The notes under the pieces: model-generated | The model's database searches: none | What the model was told of the DNA's origin: nothing | Seen by the model: the letters and a program-made list of their open reading frames with translations, nothing else | Assembly (NCBI GenBank): GCA_027066725.1 | Contig: JAMONC010000064.1 | Span: 1 to 15,614 of the forward strand | Origin: Desulfobacterales bacterium | Lineage (GTDB): Bacteria > Desulfobacterota > Dissulfuribacteria > Dissulfuribacterales > JAMONC01 | Length of the DNA: 15,614 nt | Direction: 5' to 3' | In this document: positions 1 to 7,417 of the stretch, one piece after another | Position numbering within the stretch: position 1 is the stretch's first letter | Layout of the letters: each line of letters begins with the position of its first letter | Made by a program: the position numbers and the translations under genes

Positions 1-1
1 T

Positions 2-670
2 TTAACTCCTGCTGCCTTAGTAAGAAGTGTAAAGATGGCTACAGAGGCTAAAACAAGCGTTCTTCAGGAGTTAAATGTGGGCTCAAGGTACTCAGATGGG
101 CTGGCTACAGGTACTGGCACAGATCAAATCTGTATATGTTGTAAAAAAACAAATGAAAAACCACTAACAGGTGCTGGTAAACACGTAAAGCTTGGAGAGC
201 TTATTGCCCTTGCAGTTAGAGAAGCCCTAAAAGAAGCTCTAGATTTACAAAATAGATTAACCCCAACAAACGTAAGATATTTACCTAGATTAACTGCTAG
301 ATTTGGACTTGATGAGGATACAATCATTAGAGAACTTAAAGATAGATTACCAGAAGACATATTTTCTTGTCTTAAAAGAAACAAATGGACATTTTTTGAA
401 GATCCTATCTTACTAGCTCATGTCCTTTCATTTATACATTTAAGGGACCAAATAAAATGGAATATTATCCCACAAAACAGTTCAAAAGAAACCTTACTAC
501 AACAAGGAGCGCTCATTTCCAGTGCAATTTCAGGTAAGGCACATAGATTCTCATCTTATCTTTCATACCTAGAAAATAATTGGGAACCTAAAAGCGGTGA
601 AAATAAACTTTTAATCTTGGCACTATCCATTGGATTTAAAGAAAAATGGGAGGTGCCGTGGCACAATTAG
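2..670 (+). CDS. cbiZ: Adenosylcobinamide amidohydrolase CbiZ, 5'-truncated by the window edge
   Basis: CbiZ hydrolyses the aminopropanol amide of adenosylcobinamide to give adenosylcobyric acid, which lets a cell rebuild its own cobamide from salvaged corrinoids. The frame is open from base 2, and the residues before the first ATG (base 35), LTPAALVRSVK, continue the family pattern, so that ATG is internal and the true start lies outside the window. Family hallmarks visible are TEAKT, the glycine/threonine-rich LATGTGTDQI stretch and LTGAGKHVKLGELIALAV. After the core (from about base 257) comes a helical tail of about 135 residues that I do not recognise. The gene overlaps the next one by about 25 bases, which implies translational coupling to a putative uptake system. 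The family call is confident; the role of the tail is unknown. Confidence 0.85.
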   Translation, partial: LTPAALVRSVKMATEAKTSVLQELNVGSRYSDGLATGTGTDQICICCKKTNEKPLTGAGKHVKLGELIALAVREALKEALDLQNRLTPTNVRYLPRLTARFGLDEDTIIRELKDRLPEDIFSCLKRNKWTFFEDPILLAHVLSFIHLRDQIKWNIIPQNSSKETLLQQGALISSAISGKAHRFSSYLSYLENNWEPKSGENKLLILALSIGFKEKWEVPWHN

Positions 671-2424
671 TAGTTAGGAGGGAAAAGATTCCCTTATTAT
701 TTCTGGCACTATCTTTTTTTCTTATATCGGGCTGCCAAAAAACTCCAAAAGAGGTTCATTTTCAATTTGAACCCCTTGGAATCCGTGTAATTGGAAGGCT
801 TTTTGGAAATGGAATAAGTCTTTATAAAAATAGTGGTAAACTTATCCTTACTTATCCACCAATGGGAGATGATGTCCTTTTAATATTTAAATGGAAACCT
901 AATAAAAGATATATAGTAAAAATTGGTAATAAAAAATTCTTTATAAAAACTCCTAATAAACGACCTATTGCTAAACTTGAAGTTACTGTCCCTATTGGGC
1001 AAATCCCTCAAGATTTTTTTATACCATATAAACTTCCTAAAAAGGATTTTACTTTTATAGGAAAACCTGGCACTTATAAGATAGGGATATTACTAGAAAA
1101 TCTTAAAACTAAACCTCTTTTATTCTCTATAGGTCATCAAAAAAATAAACTTGTTGGAGAGTTTACAAACTTTTTTAAAACTTATGATCTTAATTTTAAA
1201 GAAATAAATCAAAAAAAGACAATAGATATATATCTCCCTCAACTTAAAAAAAGGATAAAACTTTGTTTTTTACTAAAGGAAACCAATAAAAAACACTATA
1301 TAAAACTTATCTCCTGGCGACTTCCAACTGATGCATTTGGCATAGTAGAAGGTACAAGACTAGAAGATACAATAGTCCTTCCCTCTCCTCTTTGGTTTAA
1401 AATAAGCTATCTATTTGGATTAAAAGATGTTGGATTTTCTCGCTTTGATCCAATAGCCTTTCAAGCTCTTGAAATAAAAAACTGTCTTTCAACTCCCCTT
1501 AGTTTATTGATTCAGGCAGACTTTTTAGATGAGCATACTAGAAGACCTGTCCCAGGACTTTATCCAAAACAATTTGGGCCCACAGGTGGAACCAAAAAGG
1601 TAATAACCTTTCTTCAACTTCCAGCAAACAAGACATCTTTAGCAGTACTTCCAATATATGTTGCTCCAAATGTAGCCCCTGGTGAATACTTAATAAAGGT
1701 TAAAATCCACCCATTTGGATATCCAAATATAAGTGAAACCTTTACTAAAAAGATGGGTATACTTAGAGGAAGTTCGTTTATAACTATCTTCCTATTTTTA
1801 ATAATAATTATCAGTATATCATATTGGGTATTTTTAGCATTTAACATAAAAAAATGGTTTCTTAAGTTTAATTTAAGGGCTTTGGTTTTAATAGCTCTAA
1901 TGGGAGCTGTAGGCTTTGGGTTAGACTTTTTAGGAGGAATGTTCTCAAATATCCTTCATGCACTTCTTGGACCATTTAATATATTGGTTGGTGGATTAAT
2001 TACAGAAGTATGTCATTATCTTATATTAACCTCTATCTTATGCCTTATACCAAGAATCGGTACTGTAAGTCTTTCTGGACTAATAACATATTTAATGAGT
2101 GGAATAATATTTGGTGGCTTTGGCATATTAGATATCCTATTTGTAGGAAGTAGATTAGCATATCAAGAAGGACTATTATATCTTTTGGGAGTTACTAGAA
2201 AACAAGATGTAGAACACCATAAGTTTTCTTTAATGCTTTCTTTGGCAATAGCAGATTCTCTTATGACTGCTACTGTTCTTATATTATATGCTGTATTTTA
2301 CAGACTCTTTTATCCCACTTGGTATATCATCCTTGCAGTAATTATAAAAGGATTTTTCTATACATTAATTGGCTCTAGAATCGGGCTTATGTTTGGTACA
2401 AGACTAATAAAAATGGAAAGATAA
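646..2424 (+). CDS. Predicted lipoprotein fused to an ECF S-component-like membrane domain
   Basis: The protein has a signal segment ending in the lipobox LISGC (lipidated Cys30 if the first ATG is used). An extracytoplasmic part of about 345 residues follows and is rich in predicted beta strands; residues about 260-370 look Ig-like (PGEYLIKVKI). Membrane segments run from about 376 to 592, approximately six or seven of them, with GPFNILVGGLI and SGIIFGGFGIL resembling ECF substrate-specificity (S) components such as YkoE. The fused double ATPase downstream and cbiZ upstream suggest uptake of a corrinoid or similar cofactor precursor. The start is uncertain. ATG 646 has a poor ribosome site, GTG 658 has GGAGG four bases upstream, and ATT 688 has a perfect AGGAGGG five bases upstream but would leave a signal peptide without basic residues. 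I do not know a named family for the N-terminal domain, and the substrate is inferred. Confidence 0.6.
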   Translation: MGGAVAQLVVRREKIPLLFLALSFFLISGCQKTPKEVHFQFEPLGIRVIGRLFGNGISLYKNSGKLILTYPPMGDDVLLIFKWKPNKRYIVKIGNKKFFIKTPNKRPIAKLEVTVPIGQIPQDFFIPYKLPKKDFTFIGKPGTYKIGILLENLKTKPLLFSIGHQKNKLVGEFTNFFKTYDLNFKEINQKKTIDIYLPQLKKRIKLCFLLKETNKKHYIKLISWRLPTDAFGIVEGTRLEDTIVLPSPLWFKISYLFGLKDVGFSRFDPIAFQALEIKNCLSTPLSLLIQADFLDEHTRRPVPGLYPKQFGPTGGTKKVITFLQLPANKTSLAVLPIYVAPNVAPGEYLIKVKIHPFGYPNISETFTKKMGILRGSSFITIFLFLIIIISISYWVFLAFNIKKWFLKFNLRALVLIALMGAVGFGLDFLGGMFSNILHALLGPFNILVGGLITEVCHYLILTSILCLIPRIGTVSLSGLITYLMSGIIFGGFGILDILFVGSRLAYQEGLLYLLGVTRKQDVEHHKFSLMLSLAIADSLMTATVLILYAVFYRLFYPTWYIILAVIIKGFFYTLIGSRIGLMFGTRLIKMER

Positions 2425-2441
2425 AAAATACAAAAAATCTC

Positions 2442-3872
2442 ATGTTAAATACAGCTATAGAGATAAGAAATCTTAGTTTTAAATATAATGGAAAAAGTAA
2501 GTATGCACTAAAAGATATAAACCTAAAGATATCGCAAGGGGAATTTATACTTATATGTGGACATACTGGCTGTGGTAAATCAACCCTTATCTCTTGTATT
2601 AATGGGCTAATTCCCTATGAAAGCGGAGGAGTTTTTAAAGGAGAAGTCCTTTTATTTGGAAAACAAGTAAGATCTAATCCTGCAGGACTCTTCCCTTTAG
2701 TTGCAACAGTCTTTCAAAATCCAAATACCCAAATAATCTCTGGTAGGGTATGTGATGAAATAGCCTTTGGACTTGAAAATCTGAATATCCCTCCAGAAGA
2801 GATGGAAAATAGAATAGATGAAGCACTTAAGTTTGTAGGCTTATATGACAAAAAATTTGAATCTACTAACAGCCTCTCTGGTGGGCAAAAACAAAGACTT
2901 GCAATTGCATGTGCCCTTAGTGTAAGGCCTAAGATTCTTCTTCTTGACGAGCCGGTGTCTCAACTTGATCCAAAAGGTACAAAAGACATATTAAATATTA
3001 TAAAAAAACTCTCTAAGCACCATGAAATAACCGTTTTATTGGTAGAACATAGAATAGAAACAATTCTTCCTTGTAGTACAAGAGTAATAAAATTAAAAAA
3101 TGGAGAAATTACTTTTAATGATTCTCCTGATAAGTTTCTTTTGTATGAAAAAAAACACCAATATGGAAAACACCCGATAATTAACCTTAGATTTTTAAAA
3201 GAAATTGATTCAACAAGAGATATTAAAGAATCTATTATTACAATAAAAAATCTTTATTTTTCATATAAAAATAATAAATCTAATAATTATGTATTAAAAG
3301 AGATAAATCTTAATCTTTATAAAGGTGAAAGAGTAGCTATAATTGGTGAAAATGGTACTGGGAAATCTACTCTATTAAAAATAATAGCTGGTATCTTAAA
3401 ACCAACAAAAGGAGAAATTAAAAGAAACTTAAAAAATTCCCCTAAAAGACTTGGTATTACACTTCTCTTACAAGACCCAGATCTTATGCTTTTTAAATTC
3501 TCAGTATTTGAAGAACTAGCATTTGCTCCAGAAAATCTAGGATTAGATAAAAAAGAAATAAATTTTATAGTAAATTCAACAATAAATGGGCTAGGGCTTA
3601 AAGGATATAACAACGAACCGCCATTTAGTCTATCTTCAGGACAAAGACTAAGAGTTGCTCTAGGCTCACTTCTTACAGGAAGACCTCAAGTACTTTTATT
3701 GGATGAACCAACTACTGGACAGGATAAAAGAAACTTAAATTTCATTATAAATGCATTACTTAATAAATCAGAACTTATTGTTATGTCTACACATGATCAT
3801 GAGTTAGCCAAAAATTTTGCTACAAGGATTATAGAAATAAAAGACAGCGGAATAAAAGAAATAAAAAAATAA
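2442..3872 (+). CDS. ECF transporter double ATPase (two fused ABC domains, YkoD-like)
   Basis: This cytoplasmic protein of 476 residues carries two complete ABC nucleotide-binding domains in tandem, the arrangement of fused EcfA1-EcfA2 proteins such as YkoD. Domain 1 has Walker A GHTGCGKST (40-48), Q-loop FQNPNTQ (from 91), signature LSGGQ (145-149), Walker B ILLLDEP (165-171) and switch His203. Domain 2 has Walker A GENGTGKST (302-310), Q-loop LLLQDP, signature LSSGQ (397-401), Walker B VLLLDEP (417-423) and switch His451. All catalytic positions look intact, so both sites should hydrolyse ATP. It starts 17 bases after the S-component-like gene, with no clear Shine-Dalgarno sequence in the A-rich spacer. 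It should energise that membrane protein through a T component, which is not encoded here. The assignment to the ECF class rests on the fused architecture and the neighbour. Confidence 0.85.
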   Translation: MLNTAIEIRNLSFKYNGKSKYALKDINLKISQGEFILICGHTGCGKSTLISCINGLIPYESGGVFKGEVLLFGKQVRSNPAGLFPLVATVFQNPNTQIISGRVCDEIAFGLENLNIPPEEMENRIDEALKFVGLYDKKFESTNSLSGGQKQRLAIACALSVRPKILLLDEPVSQLDPKGTKDILNIIKKLSKHHEITVLLVEHRIETILPCSTRVIKLKNGEITFNDSPDKFLLYEKKHQYGKHPIINLRFLKEIDSTRDIKESIITIKNLYFSYKNNKSNNYVLKEINLNLYKGERVAIIGENGTGKSTLLKIIAGILKPTKGEIKRNLKNSPKRLGITLLLQDPDLMLFKFSVFEELAFAPENLGLDKKEINFIVNSTINGLGLKGYNNEPPFSLSSGQRLRVALGSLLTGRPQVLLLDEPTTGQDKRNLNFIINALLNKSELIVMSTHDHELAKNFATRIIEIKDSGIKEIKK

Positions 3873-3883
3873 TAGCTTAGTTG

Positions 3884-4255
3884 TCAGTCGCTTTCATCAA
3901 AGTAATACCCACACTTTCCACCACATATTTTTATTTCATCAATATCTCTTTGATCTATAGGAAAAATTTTACAAACCATAGGTCTACACTTTCCATATAT
4001 GAGACATTGCCCGTGCTTATTAAGCATTGGACATGTATATAATAAATTACAACACATACCACATTGCTTACATTCTCCTTTTCGCAGCAACAGCTGTTTT
4101 TGTACATAGTCTTTTCTAAAATGCACAATAAACAAACGTCGGAATTTACCTATAAGATGAATATAAGCTCTAGTATTAATAATCTTATTAATAATCTCCT
4201 CGACTTCATATCTCATAAAAATAAAATATTCATGGCTAAAAGATACATTTTTCAT
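3884..4255 (-). CDS. YkgJ/UPF0153-type CxxCxxCC cysteine-cluster protein
   Basis: This is a small protein of 123 residues. A basic N-terminal half (about 60 residues, no signal peptide) is followed by a cysteine cluster: CxxCxxCC at 62-69, then Cys75, Cys84, Cys90 and Cys95 in CRPMVCKIFPI, and a final C-x3-C at 111-115. This is the signature of the putative zinc- or iron-chelating YkgJ family, whose biochemical role is poorly defined. The ATG at 4255 is chosen because AAGGTGAG lies just upstream; an internal ATG at 4216 has no ribosome site. The gene is convergent to the ATPase gene with only 11 bases between them. It follows the cytochrome operon terminator on the same strand, so it probably has its own promoter in the AT-rich gap above it. 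I see no functional link to either neighbour. Confidence 0.75.
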   Translation of the reverse strand: MKNVSFSHEYFIFMRYEVEEIINKIINTRAYIHLIGKFRRLFIVHFRKDYVQKQLLLRKGECKQCGMCCNLLYTCPMLNKHGQCLIYGKCRPMVCKIFPIDQRDIDEIKICGGKCGYYFDESD

Positions 4256-4373
4256 CGCTCAACTCTCACCTTACTCACCTATTTTGATCTTTAAAACTAT
4301 GGTAAGAAATTTATTATTAAAACATTATTAAAATATGATCTAAACATTACGGTTTGGTAATAAAAGACAAAAA
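4256..4373. other. AT-rich gap upstream of the CxxCxxCC gene
   Basis: These 118 bases lie between the cytochrome terminator and the start of the cysteine-cluster gene and should hold the promoter of that gene. Several TAATAAT-like sequences occur on the minus strand, but none has a convincing -35 partner at normal spacing, so I do not place a promoter. The only clear signal is the ribosome site AAGGTGAG near the start codon. Confidence 0.45.
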
Positions 4374-4400
4374 ACTCCCCCAATGAACTATTGGGGGAGT
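4374..4400 (-). terminator. Rho-independent terminator of the cytochrome operon
   Basis: A perfect 11-base-pair inverted repeat (ACTCCCCCAAT / ATTGGGGGAGT) with a 5-base loop lies 33 bases beyond the stop codon of the last cytochrome gene. Read on the minus strand, the stem runs directly into TTTTTTGTCTTTT, the classical U tract. On the plus strand the stem is followed only by AAAATTAACT, so it should act mainly in the minus direction. It isolates the cytochrome operon from the small cysteine-cluster gene downstream. Confidence 0.92.
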
Positions 4401-4432
4401 AAAATTAACTACTTAGAGTTATACTTTTTAGC

Positions 4433-6460
4433 TTATTTCTTCTTTTTTAAAGGTACATTAGTAAGCAGCTTTTTAATAGCATTTATTTCTTTATCTGCAA
4501 TTCTTATTAGTTCATGAGCATAACTAATATTATGTATACATGCCATAGATGACAAATCATCTTTTATAGTTCTTACAATTATATAATGAACTTTGATCTT
4601 TGCCGCTAACTTCTTATCTATCTCATGAGCATCAATATATCGCTTAATCTGCTCTTGTTTTTTCCTAATCTCTTTTTGTATCTTATTAGCTTCTTTTATA
4701 TATTGCTCAAATATTTCTCCATAAGCCTTTTCACCACTATGACAATTTATACAGTTTTCTTTAATAGTTTCAGCACTGACTCTTATACTTTGAGTTACAT
4801 CATGACAAGAAACACAGTCTATACCTACCTTATACATTGGATCAGGTTCAGACTTAGGTAATCCATTAAGTACCCCTTTATAGAAGGCTGTTTCTAATCT
4901 ATGACATTTTGTACAACGGTTTATAGCGTCCTTCATCTGATGATGACAAGCAAGACAACCTTCTTTTTTAATAATAGTCTCTCCATGATATTTTAATGAA
5001 TGACATCTCATACAAGCTATCTTTTCCTTTTTAACATGTAACTGATGAGGGAAAATAATTTTATGCTCAAAATATACGTCTTGTGGCATTCCTAAACGAT
5101 TATGACACATAATTGCACAATAACTATCTGGGGTAGCTATAACTTTAGGGCGTACAGGTATTCTATATTTGAGCTTTTCATCTATTTTATCTAAAGAATC
5201 TACAGAAATTTTAAGAAGTTTGATCGCATATTCTACGTTGTGGACTCCATTTGCTGCCTTTACAAAATTATAGTTATATGTAGCTAAAGAATACAACTCT
5301 GAAGTAGCTCTATTGGTCCCTACACTTTTAGGTAACATTGATATCCTTTTTGCTACATAATCTTCAACAACAGATAAATTCTTATTCCAATCCTCTAACA
5401 TCTTATCATAACCTGGCCCATGACATTTTACACAAGAGGCAGGAGATGAATATCTTGTAAAAGAACCTTTTAATGCATTAGGATTGGGATTCTTTTTGAT
5501 ATGACAGCCTTCACATGTTACTTGAGCAGCAAACATACGGCTTGGAAGATCTCCCATTCCCTTACCACCAACACCCATATAGAGGGCTTTTTGAGCTCCA
5601 TGTAATCTATTATGACAATCTGAACATGTTACTTGAAATGTCTTTACAAGCTTTATACTGCCATGTTTTATCTTTGTATGACATCTAAAACAATCTATTC
5701 CATTTTCAGTAACATGAATCTTATGAATTCTTGTAGCATTTTCTGTAATAGGTCGCTCTACATGACAAGTATGACACCTTTGTACAGGAACTGCTCCATT
5801 TCCTTCTATAATCTTTACATGACATTGATCACAGCTTACTCCAAGTTTTAAATACTCCTGATGCCTAAATTTAAAGCCGTGATATATAATTACTTTTGTT
5901 GGATTACCGTGACATGAAGGACAACCTGTAATTGAATGCCCTTGTCCTACTCCCATAAAATGACAAGTAAAACAAACTGTCTCTACAACACTTACATGAT
6001 AACCCTGGACTATATGAGAATGACAACTTGAACACCTAAGTTTTATACCTCTAAGCGGTGCACTTAAGTGTTGTTTATGATTAAATACAGGCCTATCTTT
6101 TACTACAAGCCTTTCAGAAAACAGCTTTTGTTTACTATGACATCCCTGTTGTAAGCAGGTAAAAGATGGGACATTTGCCCTTGGATACATATCATATAAG
6201 CCAAGATTATATTGGACTACTAAAAATAACATTTTAGCAGGAATAGTAGGATGGCATTTATAACATGAGACAAAATTATGGGTAGAACTTTTCCAGTGTT
6301 CATAATAGGGCTTTTCATAATGACAGCTTAAACAAAACTTAGGATTATGAGATTTTTGATATAAAACCACATAAGAAACGATTAAAACAATGGTAAAAAG
6401 GGATGCTAACAGGGCCATGATATCTTTTCTTCTGTTTTTTTTAAGTCTTCTTGATCTCAT
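4433..6460 (-). CDS. Membrane-anchored multihaem cytochrome c with 18 potential haem sites
   Basis: An uncleaved N-terminal anchor (basic RRLKKNRRK, then about 20 hydrophobic residues) leads into a NapC/NirT-like opening, CLSCH then W-S-H and CYKCH. I count sixteen CxxCH sites, one CX4CH (CLQQGCH, residues 102-108) and one CX3CH (CAIMCH, 448-453), all in frame. The first two thirds consist of cytochrome c7/c3-like units. Two helical modules (about 356-430 and 584-666) share an HN-x2-YA motif; the second forms the C terminus and ends in lysines. The start at 6460 is chosen for AAGGAGGGG six bases upstream; a longer start at 6490 lacks a ribosome site. The gene overlaps the preceding cytochrome b gene by 20 bases. 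The likely role is carrying electrons from the membrane cytochromes b outward; the partner acceptor is unknown. Confidence 0.88.
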   Translation of the reverse strand: MRSRRLKKNRRKDIMALLASLFTIVLIVSYVVLYQKSHNPKFCLSCHYEKPYYEHWKSSTHNFVSCYKCHPTIPAKMLFLVVQYNLGLYDMYPRANVPSFTCLQQGCHSKQKLFSERLVVKDRPVFNHKQHLSAPLRGIKLRCSSCHSHIVQGYHVSVVETVCFTCHFMGVGQGHSITGCPSCHGNPTKVIIYHGFKFRHQEYLKLGVSCDQCHVKIIEGNGAVPVQRCHTCHVERPITENATRIHKIHVTENGIDCFRCHTKIKHGSIKLVKTFQVTCSDCHNRLHGAQKALYMGVGGKGMGDLPSRMFAAQVTCEGCHIKKNPNPNALKGSFTRYSSPASCVKCHGPGYDKMLEDWNKNLSVVEDYVAKRISMLPKSVGTNRATSELYSLATYNYNFVKAANGVHNVEYAIKLLKISVDSLDKIDEKLKYRIPVRPKVIATPDSYCAIMCHNRLGMPQDVYFEHKIIFPHQLHVKKEKIACMRCHSLKYHGETIIKKEGCLACHHQMKDAINRCTKCHRLETAFYKGVLNGLPKSEPDPMYKVGIDCVSCHDVTQSIRVSAETIKENCINCHSGEKAYGEIFEQYIKEANKIQKEIRKKQEQIKRYIDAHEIDKKLAAKIKVHYIIVRTIKDDLSSMACIHNISYAHELIRIADKEINAIKKLLTNVPLKKKK

Positions 6461-7415
6461 GCTCCCCTCCTTTTCCTGATAAATCCTCATCTTTAAGGCC
6501 CTGCCTCTTTATAATCTCTTCATACTCAAGAGGGTGTTCTTCTATCATCTCTTCTTCAGATATCTTTCCAGTGAATATCACAGGATTCATAGGAAACTTT
6601 GAAGGGTTAAGATGTGCATTATAAAAATGCCAACAAACAATCGCAAGAGTTGCAAGAAGGGCCTCATCTGAATGTGCTACATGGGCCATATCTGAAACAT
6701 ATTTAGGAACAAATTTCATTGTGATTTCAGGAAACCATAAAATAAGTCCTGATCCAATCATAATTACACATCCCCAGTAAACTGCCCAATAATCAAACTT
6801 TTCTATATAACTAAATCTATGAAATTTCGGTTTTTCATTTGTAAGCCCTAAATAATATTTGATCATCTGGACAGCATCTTTAGCATCTTTAGGGGTAGGT
6901 ATAAGAAGTTTAAAATTATAACGACCTTCTTTGGTAAAAATTATGTAGTATAGATGTAAAAGAGATACAATTATAAGCCCTGTTGCACCAATTCTATGAA
7001 TTATTCGTGCATTTTGAATACCACCAAAAAAACTAAGAAGTGCTCCAGAAATCCCCAACGTATGAAACTTTAAAGGCATCCCTGTAATAATTAAAATTAT
7101 TACACTTATTGCCATTATTGCATGCTGGATTCTTACAAACAAACTAAATCTTTCAAAATATCTAACCTTTTTCTTTTGCTCAACCCTTATAACATCTCTT
7201 ATCTCCCTTAAAACTGTATCTACCATCTCATCTTGTAATTTTTCTAGCTTTTCTTCTGCAATAACATCAAAAGCAAGATTTGATAAATCATTTATTTCTT
7301 TTTGTATTTTTTCTTTTGCCTCTTCAGATAACTTATCAAGTTCACTGCTTATGGCTTGATAGACTTTTTCTTTAAGCTCTCCTATAAACTTATCTCTCAA
7401 TGATTGGGTGACCAT
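6441..7415 (-). CDS. Cytochrome b (b561/FdhI-like dihaem) with N-terminal helical extension
   Basis: The protein has 324 residues. The membrane part (about 88-285) has four predicted helices with candidate haem ligands His98 (RIQH), His140 (IIHRIG), His154 (LLHLYY), His248 and His263 (WHFY), the pattern of dihaem cytochromes b serving hydrogenases, formate dehydrogenases and other quinone-linked enzymes. It is clearly paralogous to the first gene of this operon: IIHRIGA, FTK-G and HPLEY are shared. It differs in an extra N-terminal segment of about 85 charged residues rich in Glu and Lys, predicted helical or coiled-coil and presumably cytoplasmic. Its ATG lies 2 bases after the stop of the 9-haem gene, with GGGAGGGG upstream. 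It probably passes electrons between quinol and the 18-site cytochrome encoded next. Confidence 0.85.
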   Translation of the reverse strand: MVTQSLRDKFIGELKEKVYQAISSELDKLSEEAKEKIQKEINDLSNLAFDVIAEEKLEKLQDEMVDTVLREIRDVIRVEQKKKVRYFERFSLFVRIQHAIMAISVIILIITGMPLKFHTLGISGALLSFFGGIQNARIIHRIGATGLIIVSLLHLYYIIFTKEGRYNFKLLIPTPKDAKDAVQMIKYYLGLTNEKPKFHRFSYIEKFDYWAVYWGCVIMIGSGLILWFPEITMKFVPKYVSDMAHVAHSDEALLATLAIVCWHFYNAHLNPSKFPMNPVIFTGKISEEEMIEEHPLEYEEIIKRQGLKDEDLSGKGGEHEIKKT

Positions 7416-7417
7416 AA

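Noticed and set aside
124..384. Open frame of 86 codons on the minus strand inside cbiZ
   Set aside because: It is antisense to a well-supported gene and has no ribosome site or family resemblance.
5633..5851. Short plus-strand frames across the 18-site cytochrome gene, rich in Met, Ser and Tyr
   Set aside because: Their composition is the mirror of repeated CxxCH codons on the other strand, so they are not independent genes.
6461..6490. Extended start of the 18-site cytochrome at 6490
   Set aside because: There is no ribosome site before it. The ATG at 6460 has AAGGAGGGG at good spacing and begins directly with the basic residues of the membrane anchor.
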